From: Hyphomonas sp. | GTDB lineage: Bacteria > Pseudomonadota > Alphaproteobacteria > Caulobacterales > Hyphomonadaceae | DNA length: 64,000 nucleotides | Assembly (NCBI RefSeq): GCF_013823385.1 | Contig: NZ_PNMA01000018.1 | Span: 1-64,000 of the forward strand | Direction of reading: 5' to 3' | Shown: piece by piece, positions 17,489 through 27,197 of the stretch | How positions within the stretch are numbered: position 1 is the stretch's first letter | How the letters are laid out: each line of letters opens with the position of its first letter | Translations under genes and position numbers: made by a program | The notes under the pieces: model-generated | Told to the model about the DNA's origin: nothing | Seen by the model: the letters and a program-made list of their open reading frames with translations, nothing else | The model's database searches: none

Positions 17489-18877
17489 CTATAGCGGCTC
17501 GCGGTGGCGCGAGAGCGGGCGGACGACCGTTTCCAGATGCTCGATGATGCGGGCGGCAATGTCCTTGCCGGTGGCTTTCTCAATGCCCTTGAGGCCGGGG
17601 GAAGAGTTCACCTCCAGCACCTTGGGCCCATCCTTGGTCTGCAACAGGTCAACGCCGGCCACTTCCAGCCGCAGCACCTTGGCCGCCTCGCGCGCCACGT
17701 CCCGCTCCTGCGCGCTGAGCCGCGCTTCGCTGGCCGTGCCGCCGCGGTGAAGGTTTGAGCGGAACTCGCCCTTCTCCGCCTGCCGCCGCATCGCGCCCAC
17801 CACCTTGCCGCCCACCACGAAGGCGCGCACATCGGCCCCGCCCGCCTCCTCGACAAATTCCTGCACCAGGAAATTCGCGTCGAGCCCGCGGAACGCATCG
17901 ACCAGCCGCTCGGCAGACTTGCGCGTTTCAGCCAGCAGCACCCCCTTCCCCTGCGTGGAGGAGAGCAGCTTCAGCACGATCGGCGCCCCGCCTGCCAGCG
18001 CCACCAGACCGGCGGTGTCCTTCGGGCTATGCGCAAAGGCGGTAATCGGCATGGCAATCTTCGCGCGCGCCAGCATCTGATGGGCCAGCAGCTTGTCGCG
18101 TGAGCGGCCAATGGCGCCGGCCGTGTTCAGGCAGAAGGCGCCGGTATTGGAAAACTGGCGCAGCACGGCCATGCCGTAATCGGTGATCGTGGCGCCGATA
18201 CGCGGGATCACGGCGTCATAACGCGGCAGTGCCTGGCCATCATAATGCACCTCGGCGTCCACCGCCCCGATGCGCATGTAACAGCGCGCCGTATCGATCA
18301 CCTCGATCACATGGCCGCGCTTTTCAGCCGCCTCGATCAGGCGGCGGGAGGAATAATTCTTCGGCTCCCGCGTCAGGAGCGCAATGCGCAAGGGGCGCTT
18401 CACCGGCTTGCGGCGCGGCAGGCCCTGATAGATCTGGTAGCCGAGCGGGGGCTGAAGAAAGGACGCATTCGGATCAATGATCCAGCTTGGCTGGATCGCG
18501 CCGCGCCCCAGCAGCATCCGGTAGGCCATCGTCTCGCGGTTGGAGAGGGTGAGCTGGATCGGCCAGACGAGCCCGCCGAGCTCGGCATGGGTCTCGATCA
18601 CATAACGCAGCTCCCGCTCGCCATTGGAACTCGTCACCTCCCGCCGGTCCACCACCGGGGCCGAGCAGGTGATCTCCAGCGAGGGGTCGCCGGGGTCCGG
18701 CTGGATCAGGAAGCGCACCTGCGGGGCATGGGCGGGCCCGAACGGCTCGATCACGCTGGCATGCAGGGCCGATGTCTTGGCGCCGGTGTCGATCTTGGCC
18801 TTGATGGCGGGCAGGCCCAGCTCCCGCAGCGCGATCCATTCTTCCCAGCCAAGCTGGAACGGGGCAGCAGAAGGCAT
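17489..18877 (-). CDS. Fusion of a RimB-like protease domain with a RimK-family ATP-grasp ligase
   Basis: A 462-residue two-domain protein. Residues about 8-150 match the ATP-dependent zinc protease/RimB-like retropepsin fold (KIDTGAKTSALHA with the DTG catalytic motif; GRGAIQ near its end). Residues about 165-450 are a RimK alpha-L-glutamate ligase: an N-terminal RimK fold (LRIALLTREPKNYSSRRL), the ATP-grasp segment (LLSSTQGKGVLL, NFLVQEFVEEAGGADVRAFVVGG) and the metal site (LEVNSSPGLKGIE). RimK adds glutamates to ribosomal protein S6 or related targets and RimB-type proteases trim such tails; having both in one chain suggests an add-and-trim enzyme, which is inference. The start at 18877 is the first ATG consistent with the domain boundary. 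Confidence 0.88.
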   Translation of the reverse strand: MPSAAPFQLGWEEWIALRELGLPAIKAKIDTGAKTSALHASVIEPFGPAHAPQVRFLIQPDPGDPSLEITCSAPVVDRREVTSSNGERELRYVIETHAELGGLVWPIQLTLSNRETMAYRMLLGRGAIQPSWIIDPNASFLQPPLGYQIYQGLPRRKPVKRPLRIALLTREPKNYSSRRLIEAAEKRGHVIEVIDTARCYMRIGAVDAEVHYDGQALPRYDAVIPRIGATITDYGMAVLRQFSNTGAFCLNTAGAIGRSRDKLLAHQMLARAKIAMPITAFAHSPKDTAGLVALAGGAPIVLKLLSSTQGKGVLLAETRKSAERLVDAFRGLDANFLVQEFVEEAGGADVRAFVVGGKVVGAMRRQAEKGEFRSNLHRGGTASEARLSAQERDVAREAAKVLRLEVAGVDLLQTKDGPKVLEVNSSPGLKGIEKATGKDIAARIIEHLETVVRPLSRHREPL

Positions 18878-19080
18878 GGGGCGGCTCCATAGGCTGACCG
18901 GCCTCCCCGTTACTCTGCCTTCGGCGCACCCTGCAAGGGCTGCTACAGAAGTCTGGAGGCTTGCCCTCACTTACCCTTCAGTTTCACTACGCTCATCGCC
19001 CGCGCTGACGCGAGGACAGCTCTTGGCGCCGCATCGGACTGCCATATGCTTGCGTGAAATCATTGGCTTTGGGGGGAACC

Positions 19081-19734
19081 ATGCCGCTACCACGTTTTCA
19101 AACGGCCATTGCTGCTGGCCTGGCCGGGCTCATTCTTGCTGCCTGCGGACAGTCCGCTGCGCCCCCCGCCGAGGCTCCAGCCGCCGCTCCACCCGCCGCA
19201 ATGGCTGCCAGTTTTGAGCCGCAGGCGGAAGATTTCCGCTGTATCCGCGACATGCATCCCGTGCGCGGCTTCTTCGTGGATAACCTGCTGGGGGATCTGG
19301 AAGCCACGCTTGCCGTCGCCCAATCGGAAACCGGCGGCGTCTATCCGCCCGGATCAGTGGTTCAGCTTGTCCCCGGCGAAGTGATGGTGAAACGCGAAGC
19401 GGGCTTCAGCGCCGAGACCCAGGATTGGGAGTTTTTCGAGCTGGATGTCAGCCCTGCCGGATCGGTCATCCGGGTCAGGGGCACGAATGACGCCGTCAAC
19501 CAGTTTGGCGGAAACTGTCTGGAATGCCACGCCAAGGCAGAGCCGCAATGGGACCTCATCTGCGAACAAACCCATGGCTGCGATCCCATCCCGCTGACCG
19601 CCGTGATGGTGAAGGCGATCCAGAACACCGATCCGCGCTGCCCGCCGGTCGATAATCTGCCCCCGGAACAGATAGAAGCGCTGGAACTTCTGGCCTTCCT
19701 CCGGGAAGTATCGGCCGAAAACGAAGCGCCCTGA
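19081..19734 (+). CDS. Putative c-type haem lipoprotein, cytochrome P460-like
   Basis: A 217-residue lipoprotein: signal peptide and lipobox (LILAAC), a 25-residue Ala/Pro linker, then a globular domain of about 165 residues. A single haem-attachment motif CLECH is at about residues 152-156 near the C-terminal third, preceded by a strand pattern (VMVKREAGF, DWEFFELDV) reminiscent of cytochrome P460 proteins. Two further Cys pairs (CEQTHGC; CIRD and RCPP) may form disulfides. The P460 relation is tentative. A GGGGGG run just before the ATG serves as the ribosome site. Function unknown. Confidence 0.65.
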   Translation: MPLPRFQTAIAAGLAGLILAACGQSAAPPAEAPAAAPPAAMAASFEPQAEDFRCIRDMHPVRGFFVDNLLGDLEATLAVAQSETGGVYPPGSVVQLVPGEVMVKREAGFSAETQDWEFFELDVSPAGSVIRVRGTNDAVNQFGGNCLECHAKAEPQWDLICEQTHGCDPIPLTAVMVKAIQNTDPRCPPVDNLPPEQIEALELLAFLREVSAENEAP

Positions 19735-19807
19735 AGCGCCTCAGGCACTCAACTAGCCAGGCTTTTTGAACAAGACTGGTTACAAAGAATCTTAGCAGAG
19801 CAACTTG

Positions 19808-19824
19808 ATCTATCTAAGATAGAT
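19808..19824. promoter_or_regulatory. Perfect palindrome upstream of the AT-rich islet genes
   Basis: ATCTATCT-A-AGATAGAT, perfect 8-1-8 arms, 35 bases before the ATG at 19859. Position and symmetry suit an operator for the two-gene unit that follows. Confidence 0.5.
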
Positions 19825-19858
19825 GGCATACTCTATATGCGCTATCGGGGGAGCAATC

Positions 19859-20311
19859 ATGGCCGATACATATGAGTGGCAAGACGATCAACGCCGCGCC
19901 TACATTCACTCTGTTGCCGGAAGCGCTTTGTTCACTGACGAAGAATACTCCAAGCCAAGATATGTCCCCACTACTATTCCTGAATTGCCGGTGCGAGCCT
20001 GGGAAACATTCCACTCCCGCTTCACCGAATTTGTTTTTTACAATTTGTCCGACTTCCGGAGGATAAGCGATCAAAAGTGGCGGCGTCTCACCAGAGCTCA
20101 GTTTGCAATCCTCGACCAAGAGATCGTGAATGATGCGTTTGCCGATGAATATGTATCAAACCTGACTGGAAAAGGAGCGTATGCGGAAGCATCGGGTCAA
20201 ATTTGCCAATGGCTAAAAGACAATGGATACTGCATCAGCGCAGACAGCCCCCTCAGCCCAATTCCTGTAAGTTCCCCCATTATGCCTATGGGCGGCGGCA
20301 GCGTAGACTGA
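19859..20311 (+). CDS. Hypothetical protein in an AT-richer islet
   Basis: A 150-residue soluble protein, rich in aromatic and acidic residues (EWQDDQRRAYIH, FVFYNLSDFRRI), with no signal peptide; the C-terminus is Pro/Ser/Gly-rich. No family recognised. The start is set by a GGGGGA ribosome site before the ATG at 19859; an ATG twelve codons upstream is less likely. Its base composition (many lines near 45-50% GC) is visibly poorer in GC than the flanks, as is that of the next gene, so the pair may have been acquired. Confidence 0.65.
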   Translation: MADTYEWQDDQRRAYIHSVAGSALFTDEEYSKPRYVPTTIPELPVRAWETFHSRFTEFVFYNLSDFRRISDQKWRRLTRAQFAILDQEIVNDAFADEYVSNLTGKGAYAEASGQICQWLKDNGYCISADSPLSPIPVSSPIMPMGGGSVD

Positions 20312-20815
20312 CTGTGATTCTCGGAAACAAAGAGAAAGCACTAGACACGCGAGTGAATGCCGCTGGGGCGATGATATCAGCAGCCAGCCTGCTGATTGCG
20401 GGCCTGTCTTTTTTCGCCTTTCAGTATCTTTCGAGCGACCAACCGATCCTCCGTGGTCTATCCGCACTCGGCTTGATTCTGCTTTGTGCCGTAGTCGTCC
20501 AATGTGTGGCAGTCACCTACCTAGTATCGAACATATATAATGAGGGAGCCCGTCCCGGGGACAAGAGGTTCACCACAATTAAGAAAAACCTGAACAGATC
20601 ATCCCTCTCAATGATTGCCGGGATGCTCGTATTTGCAGGATTGGCTTTATTCGCTCTTGGGCAGCCCAATGCCCCTGCAGACAATCGGGGCAGTATGCCA
20701 ATGCCCGAAAAGTTGCTCTACGACTGCGACATCGTGTATGGCGAAGAAACGACAAAGATGACCTGCATCCGCACCCACCAGGAAGCAGCTCCAGAACCAA
20801 CCAACCCGGCAAAAA

Positions 20816-22810
<1,995 letters not shown>

Positions 22811-22828
22811 GGTCTTCTTGCCTCCCCT

Positions 22829-22845
22829 ATGCTGCGGCGCAACAT
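22829..22845. promoter_or_regulatory. Near-palindromic element upstream of ecm, shared with ccr
   Basis: ATGCTGCG-G-CGCAACAT, 8-1-8 with one mismatch between arms. The 13-mer at 22833-22845 recurs exactly upstream of ccr at 24785-24797, and a CTAT sits at the same offset before both. It lies 19-35 bases before the ecm ATG. The regulator is unknown. Confidence 0.6.
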
Positions 22846-22951
22846 GGCCGAGCGGCCTGCCGCTGGCAAGCGGCGCCTCTGCCGCACTTGCAGGCCTCTG
22901 CCTGTGCGACCACCTACCCTGCACCAGACTGCAAGAGCCCGCCAGATACCC

Positions 22952-23491
22952 GTGACCCAGCCCCGCGCTACCCTCCAGACCGCCCTTGGCCTTCGCCTGG
23001 CCTCGCTCATGGCCTTTCCCGCTGGCGCCGCACTGATGGCGATCTTCCAGCGCAGCCCGCTGGCGCTCGCGCTTTTGACTGGAGCCATGCTGGCGGTCGG
23101 CCTTTATGAACGCCGCCGCCTCGCCGCCGTCACCGGCGTGCAGACAGCCATTTCCGGCGCTACGCTGCTGACGGGCTTCGGCTTCCGCCTTGGCCTGCTG
23201 ATCGCGATCTTCGTTATCACGGTCGGCCTGCTCGCCCTCTTCCGGGATACCTCGCTCGCCCGGCAGCTTGAGCTGATCGATGCCGGCCTGATCGCCCTGC
23301 CTGTGGCTATCGCGCTCGCCGCCAACGAGATCAGCGCCGGCATTGCCCGGCGCGAGCTGGGCGATGTTCACACCCAGATCACCGCCGCCTTCAGCCAGCA
23401 GACCAGTTCCGGCCCCGCAGCCCCGGACGCCGGCGGCGACATCATCGAAGGCGAAATCATCGAGGACAGCGACCCGCCAGAGCGGCGCTGA
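22952..23491 (+). CDS. Hypothetical membrane protein
   Basis: About 179 residues from a GTG at 22952, with four to five hydrophobic segments (starting LRLASLMAFPAGAALMAIF) and an acidic soluble tail (GGDIIEGEIIEDSDPPERR). In-frame ATGs at 22829 and 22844 would add an Arg-rich leader and would overlap the regulatory palindrome, so the GTG is preferred, though no good ribosome site is seen. No family recognised. It ends 3 bases before the convergent CMD-family gene. Confidence 0.55.
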   Translation: MTQPRATLQTALGLRLASLMAFPAGAALMAIFQRSPLALALLTGAMLAVGLYERRRLAAVTGVQTAISGATLLTGFGFRLGLLIAIFVITVGLLALFRDTSLARQLELIDAGLIALPVAIALAANEISAGIARRELGDVHTQITAAFSQQTSSGPAAPDAGGDIIEGEIIEDSDPPERR

Positions 23492-23494
23492 CCC

Positions 23495-23818
23495 TCAATC
23501 CGCCTGGTCGTAGGCCTGCAGCGCAACCGGCAGAGCCTGGATCACGCCATTGCCCACGGCCGGCAGGCCCGCCAGCACCGCGCTGATGATCTCTTCCCGC
23601 GTCGCCCCCAGCGCGCGGGCATGGGCCACATGAAAGGCCAGCCCGCTCTCCAGCCGCGCCGCCGCCAGGATACCGATATAGACGAGTTCCCCCGTCTTGG
23701 CGTCCAGCGCCGAAGCCCCCTCCAGCTTTCCCACCGCCTCAAGCCAGGCCTGTTGATGCTCCGGCGCCTCCTTCATGAAGGCCTGAAAGGCAGCGCTTAC
23801 TCTGGACATGTCACTCAT
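23495..23818 (-). CDS. Carboxymuconolactone decarboxylase (AhpD-fold) family protein
   Basis: A 107-residue all-helical protein of the CMD/AhpD fold (TGELVYIGILAAARLESGLAFHVAHARALGATREEI). AhpD-type members carry a redox CxxC before the His; here the corresponding stretch is ESGLAFH and has no cysteine, so a peroxidase role is unlikely. The ATG at 23818 has an AGGAAG ribosome site and is preferred over the ATG at 23809. It lies 40 bases after the D-amino-acid transaminase gene and probably shares its transcript. Precise role unknown. Confidence 0.75.
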   Translation of the reverse strand: MSDMSRVSAAFQAFMKEAPEHQQAWLEAVGKLEGASALDAKTGELVYIGILAAARLESGLAFHVAHARALGATREEIISAVLAGLPAVGNGVIQALPVALQAYDQAD

Positions 23819-23858
23819 CGAAACGGCTTCCTGTTCATCCTCCCTGCCGGAGGGCATT

Positions 23859-24749
23859 TCAGTCCCGGTCAAACACAAACGGCGCGGCCACGGCCACATC
23901 CGCCCCCATCGCTTCATAGTAAAGCTTCTGCACCTTCCGGGTCACTGGTCCTGGCCGGCCATCGCCCACCGGCTTGCCTTCCAGCGTGACCACCGGCGCC
24001 ACCATCGCCCCGGCCGAGCTTGTGAAAATCTCGGCCGCATTCACCGTCTCCTCCGGCGTGAAGGCGCGCTCGGTGATGGTAAACCCGCCCGTCTCGCGCA
24101 GGCTCATGACACCCGCCCGCGTGATCCCCGGCAGGATCGCCGGGGAGAGATGGCGGGTGAGGATCTCGCCCTGCCGGGTCACGATCCAGGCATTTGCCGA
24201 GGCCGCTTCGGTGACAAACCCGTCTTCCACCATCAGGGCGGTTTCCGCCCCCATCGCCCTGGCGGCCCGGTAGGCAAGCGCCTGGGAGAGGAGCTGCGTG
24301 GTCTTCATGTCGCGCCGTTTCCAGCGGCCATCCTCGATGAACACTGCCCCGATCCCGTCGCGCGCCTGCGCCCCGATCAGCGTCTTGGTGTCGGCATAGG
24401 CAAAGACGGTGGGTGTGAACCGCTCCGGCCCGGCAAAGTCGCGCGCCTCATAGGCCCCGCCGGTGACCTGCAGATAGACCAGCCCCTCGACGAGATCATT
24501 GTGGGCGATCAGCTCCCGGTGAAGGTTGGCCCAGCCTTCGGGCGTATGCGGGTTGGGAATGGAAATCCCCGCCAGCGTCCGCTCCAGCCGGGTCACATGC
24601 CCCTCCAGATCGACGAACCGCCCGCCATAGACGGCGGTGACCTCATAGGCGGCGTGGGCAAACAGGAACCCCCGGTCCAGCGGCGAAATATGAGCCTCTG
24701 ACAGCGGCAGCAGCGTGCCATTCAGGTGAACCAGCGGACAAATCGTCAT
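23859..24749 (-). CDS. dat: Class IV aminotransferase, probably D-amino-acid transaminase
   Basis: A 296-residue fold-type IV PLP enzyme. Landmarks are LDRGFLFAHAAYEV near the N-terminus (D-transaminases have LDRGY/F-F), the PLP-binding Lys in RRDMKTTQLL (about residue 147), EAASANAWIV, and GITR with the C-terminal phosphate-binding segment EIFTSSAGAMVAPVV. D-alanine:2-oxoglutarate transaminase is the likeliest member; branched-chain or 4-amino-4-deoxychorismate enzymes are less likely. It is divergent from ccr, and the ecm/ccr element lies 31 bases upstream of its ATG. Confidence 0.85.
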   Translation of the reverse strand: MTICPLVHLNGTLLPLSEAHISPLDRGFLFAHAAYEVTAVYGGRFVDLEGHVTRLERTLAGISIPNPHTPEGWANLHRELIAHNDLVEGLVYLQVTGGAYEARDFAGPERFTPTVFAYADTKTLIGAQARDGIGAVFIEDGRWKRRDMKTTQLLSQALAYRAARAMGAETALMVEDGFVTEAASANAWIVTRQGEILTRHLSPAILPGITRAGVMSLRETGGFTITERAFTPEETVNAAEIFTSSAGAMVAPVVTLEGKPVGDGRPGPVTRKVQKLYYEAMGADVAVAAPFVFDRD

Positions 24750-24780
24750 GACTTAAATGCCTCAGGGGAACGGAACATCT

Positions 24781-24797
24781 ATTGTGCGGCGCAACAT
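24781..24797. promoter_or_regulatory. Element upstream of ccr and dat, shared with ecm
   Basis: ATTGTGCG-G-CGCAACAT contains the same 13-mer (24785-24797) as the element before ecm. The right half-site CGCAACAT is intact and the left arm is more degenerate (six of eight positions symmetric). It is 111 bases before the ccr ATG and 31 before dat, so it could control either or both. Confidence 0.6.
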
Positions 24798-24908
24798 TGA
24801 CCTTGCGAAGCCTCACAACACTTGCCAGTGTGCCCGCGCCAGACGGGGCTGTGAAGACGCCGCATAGAGCGAGCCCGCCCCCAATGCACCAGAGACGGAG
24901 GAAGGTCC

Positions 24909-26180
24909 ATGACCACAGAAACGGCAGGCCGGGTTAAAAAAGACATCTACGCACTCGGCGAGATCCCGCCCGAGTTTCACGTGCCCAAGCTGATGCACGC
25001 CTGGGCGATCCGGCGCGAGCGGCATGGCCGCCCGATGACCGCGATGCAGGTCGAGCAGGTGCCGGTGCCGGAAATCGATTCCGATGAAGTGCTCGTCCTC
25101 GTGATGGCGGCGGGCGTGAATTATAACGGCATCTGGGCCGCGCTCGGTGAGCCGATCTCCCCTTTCGATGTTCACAAACAACCCTTCCATGTCGCCGGTT
25201 CCGATGCGGCCGGCATCGTCTGGGCCGTGGGCCGCAAGGTCACCCGCGTGAAGCCCGGCGATGAAGTCGTCATCCATTGCAACCAGGATGATGGCGATGA
25301 TGAAGAGTGCAATGGCGGCGATCCGATGTTCTCGCCCAGCCAGCGCATCTGGGGTTATGAAACGCCCGACGGCGCCTTCGCCCAGTTCTGCCGCGTGCAG
25401 GCCCGCCAGTGCATGCCGCGCCCCAAACACCTCACCTGGGAAGAAAGCGCCTGCTACACGCTCACCCTCGCCACCGCCTACCGGATGCTGTTCGGCCACC
25501 GCCCGCATACGCTCCAGCCGGCAGATAACGTCCTCGTCTGGGGCGCTTCGGGCGGGCTGGGCAGTTTCGCCGTGCAGCTCTGCGCGGTCACCGGCGCCAA
25601 TGCCATTGGCGTTGTCTCTTCCGACGACAAGCGCGACTATGTGCTCTCCCTCGGCGCCAAGGGCGTCATCAACCGGAACGATTTCAACTGCTGGGGCCAG
25701 CTGCCGAAGGTCAACGGGCCGGAATTTGCAGACTATATGAAAGAGAGCCGCAAGTTCGGCAAAGCCATCTGGGACATCACTGGCAAGAAAGACGTCGACA
25801 TCGTCTTTGAACACCCCGGCGAGGCAACCTTCCCCGTCTCGGTCTTCGTGGTGAAGCGCGGCGGCATGGTCGTCATTTGTGCGGGTACGTCCGGTTTTAA
25901 CCTGACGATGGACGCCCGCTTCCTCTGGATGCGGCAGAAACGCGTTCAGGGCAGCCACTTTGCCAACCTGAAACAGGCCTCCGAGGCCAACCAGCTCGTC
26001 ATCAACCGGCGTATCGATCCGGGCATGTCGGAAGTCTTCACCTGGGCCGATATTCCGCTGGCGCACGAAAAGATGCTCGATAACAAGCATATGCCGGGCA
26101 ATATGGCCGTGCTCGTCACCGCGCCCAAGCCCGGCCTGCGCACGGTCGAAGACGTACTCGCCCTCAGCGGCCAGGCCTGA
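24909..26180 (+). CDS. ccr: Crotonyl-CoA carboxylase/reductase
   Basis: NADPH-dependent reductive carboxylation of crotonyl-CoA to ethylmalonyl-CoA, the key step of the ethylmalonyl-CoA pathway. The 423-residue chain is of the MDR type: catalytic-domain segments VNYNGIWAALGEPISPF and FHVAGSDAAGIVWAVG, the diagnostic acidic insert with CNQDDGDDEECNGGDPMFS, the dinucleotide motif WGASGGLGSFAVQL, and the CO2/CoA region FEHPGEATFPVSVFV with the conserved Phe-Glu-His. Full length. An AGGAAGG ribosome site precedes the ATG. It works with ecm; the intervening epimerase and later enzymes are not in this window. It is followed 5 bases later by an NTF2-like gene. Confidence 0.97.
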   Translation: MTTETAGRVKKDIYALGEIPPEFHVPKLMHAWAIRRERHGRPMTAMQVEQVPVPEIDSDEVLVLVMAAGVNYNGIWAALGEPISPFDVHKQPFHVAGSDAAGIVWAVGRKVTRVKPGDEVVIHCNQDDGDDEECNGGDPMFSPSQRIWGYETPDGAFAQFCRVQARQCMPRPKHLTWEESACYTLTLATAYRMLFGHRPHTLQPADNVLVWGASGGLGSFAVQLCAVTGANAIGVVSSDDKRDYVLSLGAKGVINRNDFNCWGQLPKVNGPEFADYMKESRKFGKAIWDITGKKDVDIVFEHPGEATFPVSVFVVKRGGMVVICAGTSGFNLTMDARFLWMRQKRVQGSHFANLKQASEANQLVINRRIDPGMSEVFTWADIPLAHEKMLDNKHMPGNMAVLVTAPKPGLRTVEDVLALSGQA

Positions 26181-26185
26181 GGGCC

Positions 26186-26542
26186 ATGCTCTCCCGGCCC
26201 TTCGCCGAAAACTTTGCACGCGACTGGCTGGCCGCCTGGAATGACCGCGATATTGAGCGCATCCTCAGCCATTATGGCGAGGACATCGTCTTCCACTCGC
26301 CCCGCATCGCAAAGGTGCTGGGCACTTCGGCCAGCAGCGTCTCCGGCAAGGCCGCGCTGCGGGATTACTGGACAAAGGCGCTGGGCCTCGCCCCGCAACT
26401 CTTCTTCGAGCTGGATGACATCCTCATCGGCTCGGATGCCCTGACCATTCTTTACACGAACCATCGTGAGGAGCTGGTCGCCGAAACCTTTGTCTTCGGC
26501 CCCGAAGGCAAGGTCGTCCGCTCGATTGCGGCGTATCGCTGA
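26186..26542 (+). CDS. NTF2-like (SnoaL-type) small protein
   Basis: A 118-residue protein with the NTF2-like cone fold: an N-terminal helix (NFARDWLAAWNDRDIERILSHY) followed by DIVFHSPRI and curved strands. Such proteins are enzymes or ligand-binding accessories; this one cannot be assigned a substrate. It begins 5 bases after the ccr stop, so it is probably co-transcribed. Confidence 0.75.
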   Translation: MLSRPFAENFARDWLAAWNDRDIERILSHYGEDIVFHSPRIAKVLGTSASSVSGKAALRDYWTKALGLAPQLFFELDDILIGSDALTILYTNHREELVAETFVFGPEGKVVRSIAAYR

Positions 26543-26554
26543 AAGGACACCGCC

Positions 26555-27076
26555 ATGCGCCTGATCTTCATCTATGGCGAGGCCGCCGCCGGCAAGCTGA
26601 CCGTGGCAAGACAGCTGGCAAGGCAGACCGGCCTTCCCCTCTTCCATAACCATCTCGTGGTCGATGCGGTCGCCTCGGTCTTCCCCTTCGGCTCTGAAAG
26701 CTTCATCCGCCTGCGCGAGCAGTTCTGGATGGATGTGTTCAGCGCGGCGGTGGCCGAAGACCGCTCCCTGATCTTCACCTTCGCGCCCGAACCCACGGTC
26801 GATCCGGGCTTTCCGCAAGCGGTGAAAAGCCTGGTCGAAAGTTCCGGCGGCGAAGTGATCTTCATCGCCCTGAGGGTCAGCGCCGAAGAACAGATGCAGC
26901 GGATCGCAAATTCCAGCCGCGCGGAGTTCGGCAAGCTGCGCTCGCCGGAAATTCTCAGCGAGATGAAAGAGGCTTTCGTGGCGTCGATGGCCGCGATGCC
27001 GGCCGCCGATATCGTCATCGACACCGATCAGACCTCCCCGGCCGAAGCAGCCGCCGAAATCCTCGCCCGCCTCTGA
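26555..27076 (+). CDS. P-loop kinase-like protein
   Basis: A 173-residue nucleotide-binding protein starting MRLIFIYGEAAAGKLTVA, a Walker A motif with GK at about 13-14. It lacks the usual Ser/Thr right after the Lys (Leu instead, then Thr). A HNH-like stretch LFHNHLVVDAV and a C-terminal lid region follow, as in small shikimate or adenylylsulfate kinase-like AAA proteins. Substrate unknown. It begins 12 bases after the NTF2-like gene; a strong terminator ends the unit. Confidence 0.75.
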   Translation: MRLIFIYGEAAAGKLTVARQLARQTGLPLFHNHLVVDAVASVFPFGSESFIRLREQFWMDVFSAAVAEDRSLIFTFAPEPTVDPGFPQAVKSLVESSGGEVIFIALRVSAEEQMQRIANSSRAEFGKLRSPEILSEMKEAFVASMAAMPAADIVIDTDQTSPAEAAAEILARL

Positions 27077-27081
27077 CGCAT

Positions 27082-27112
27082 AAAAAAACTCCAACGGCGT
27101 TGGAGTTTTTTT
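27082..27112. terminator. Strong bidirectional terminator
   Basis: A perfect 14-base stem, seven A plus CTCCAAC paired with GTTGGAG plus seven T, with a 3-base loop. It terminates the ccr unit, and in the other direction could serve purA, which ends at 27198. Confidence 0.92.
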
Positions 27113-27160
27113 GGAGTTTTCGGGCAGCCCGTTGGAGTGCCGTTGGAGTTTTTTGGCGCC
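27113..27160. repeat. Decayed copies of the terminator arm
   Basis: GGAGTTTT at 27113, GTTGGAGT at 27131 and GTTGGAGTTTTTTGG at 27142 repeat the right arm of the terminator in direct orientation. This looks like local duplication. Confidence 0.6.
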
Positions 27161-27197
27161 CTTATCCACGGGATAGGCGGCGCCCTCTCCCCGGTTC

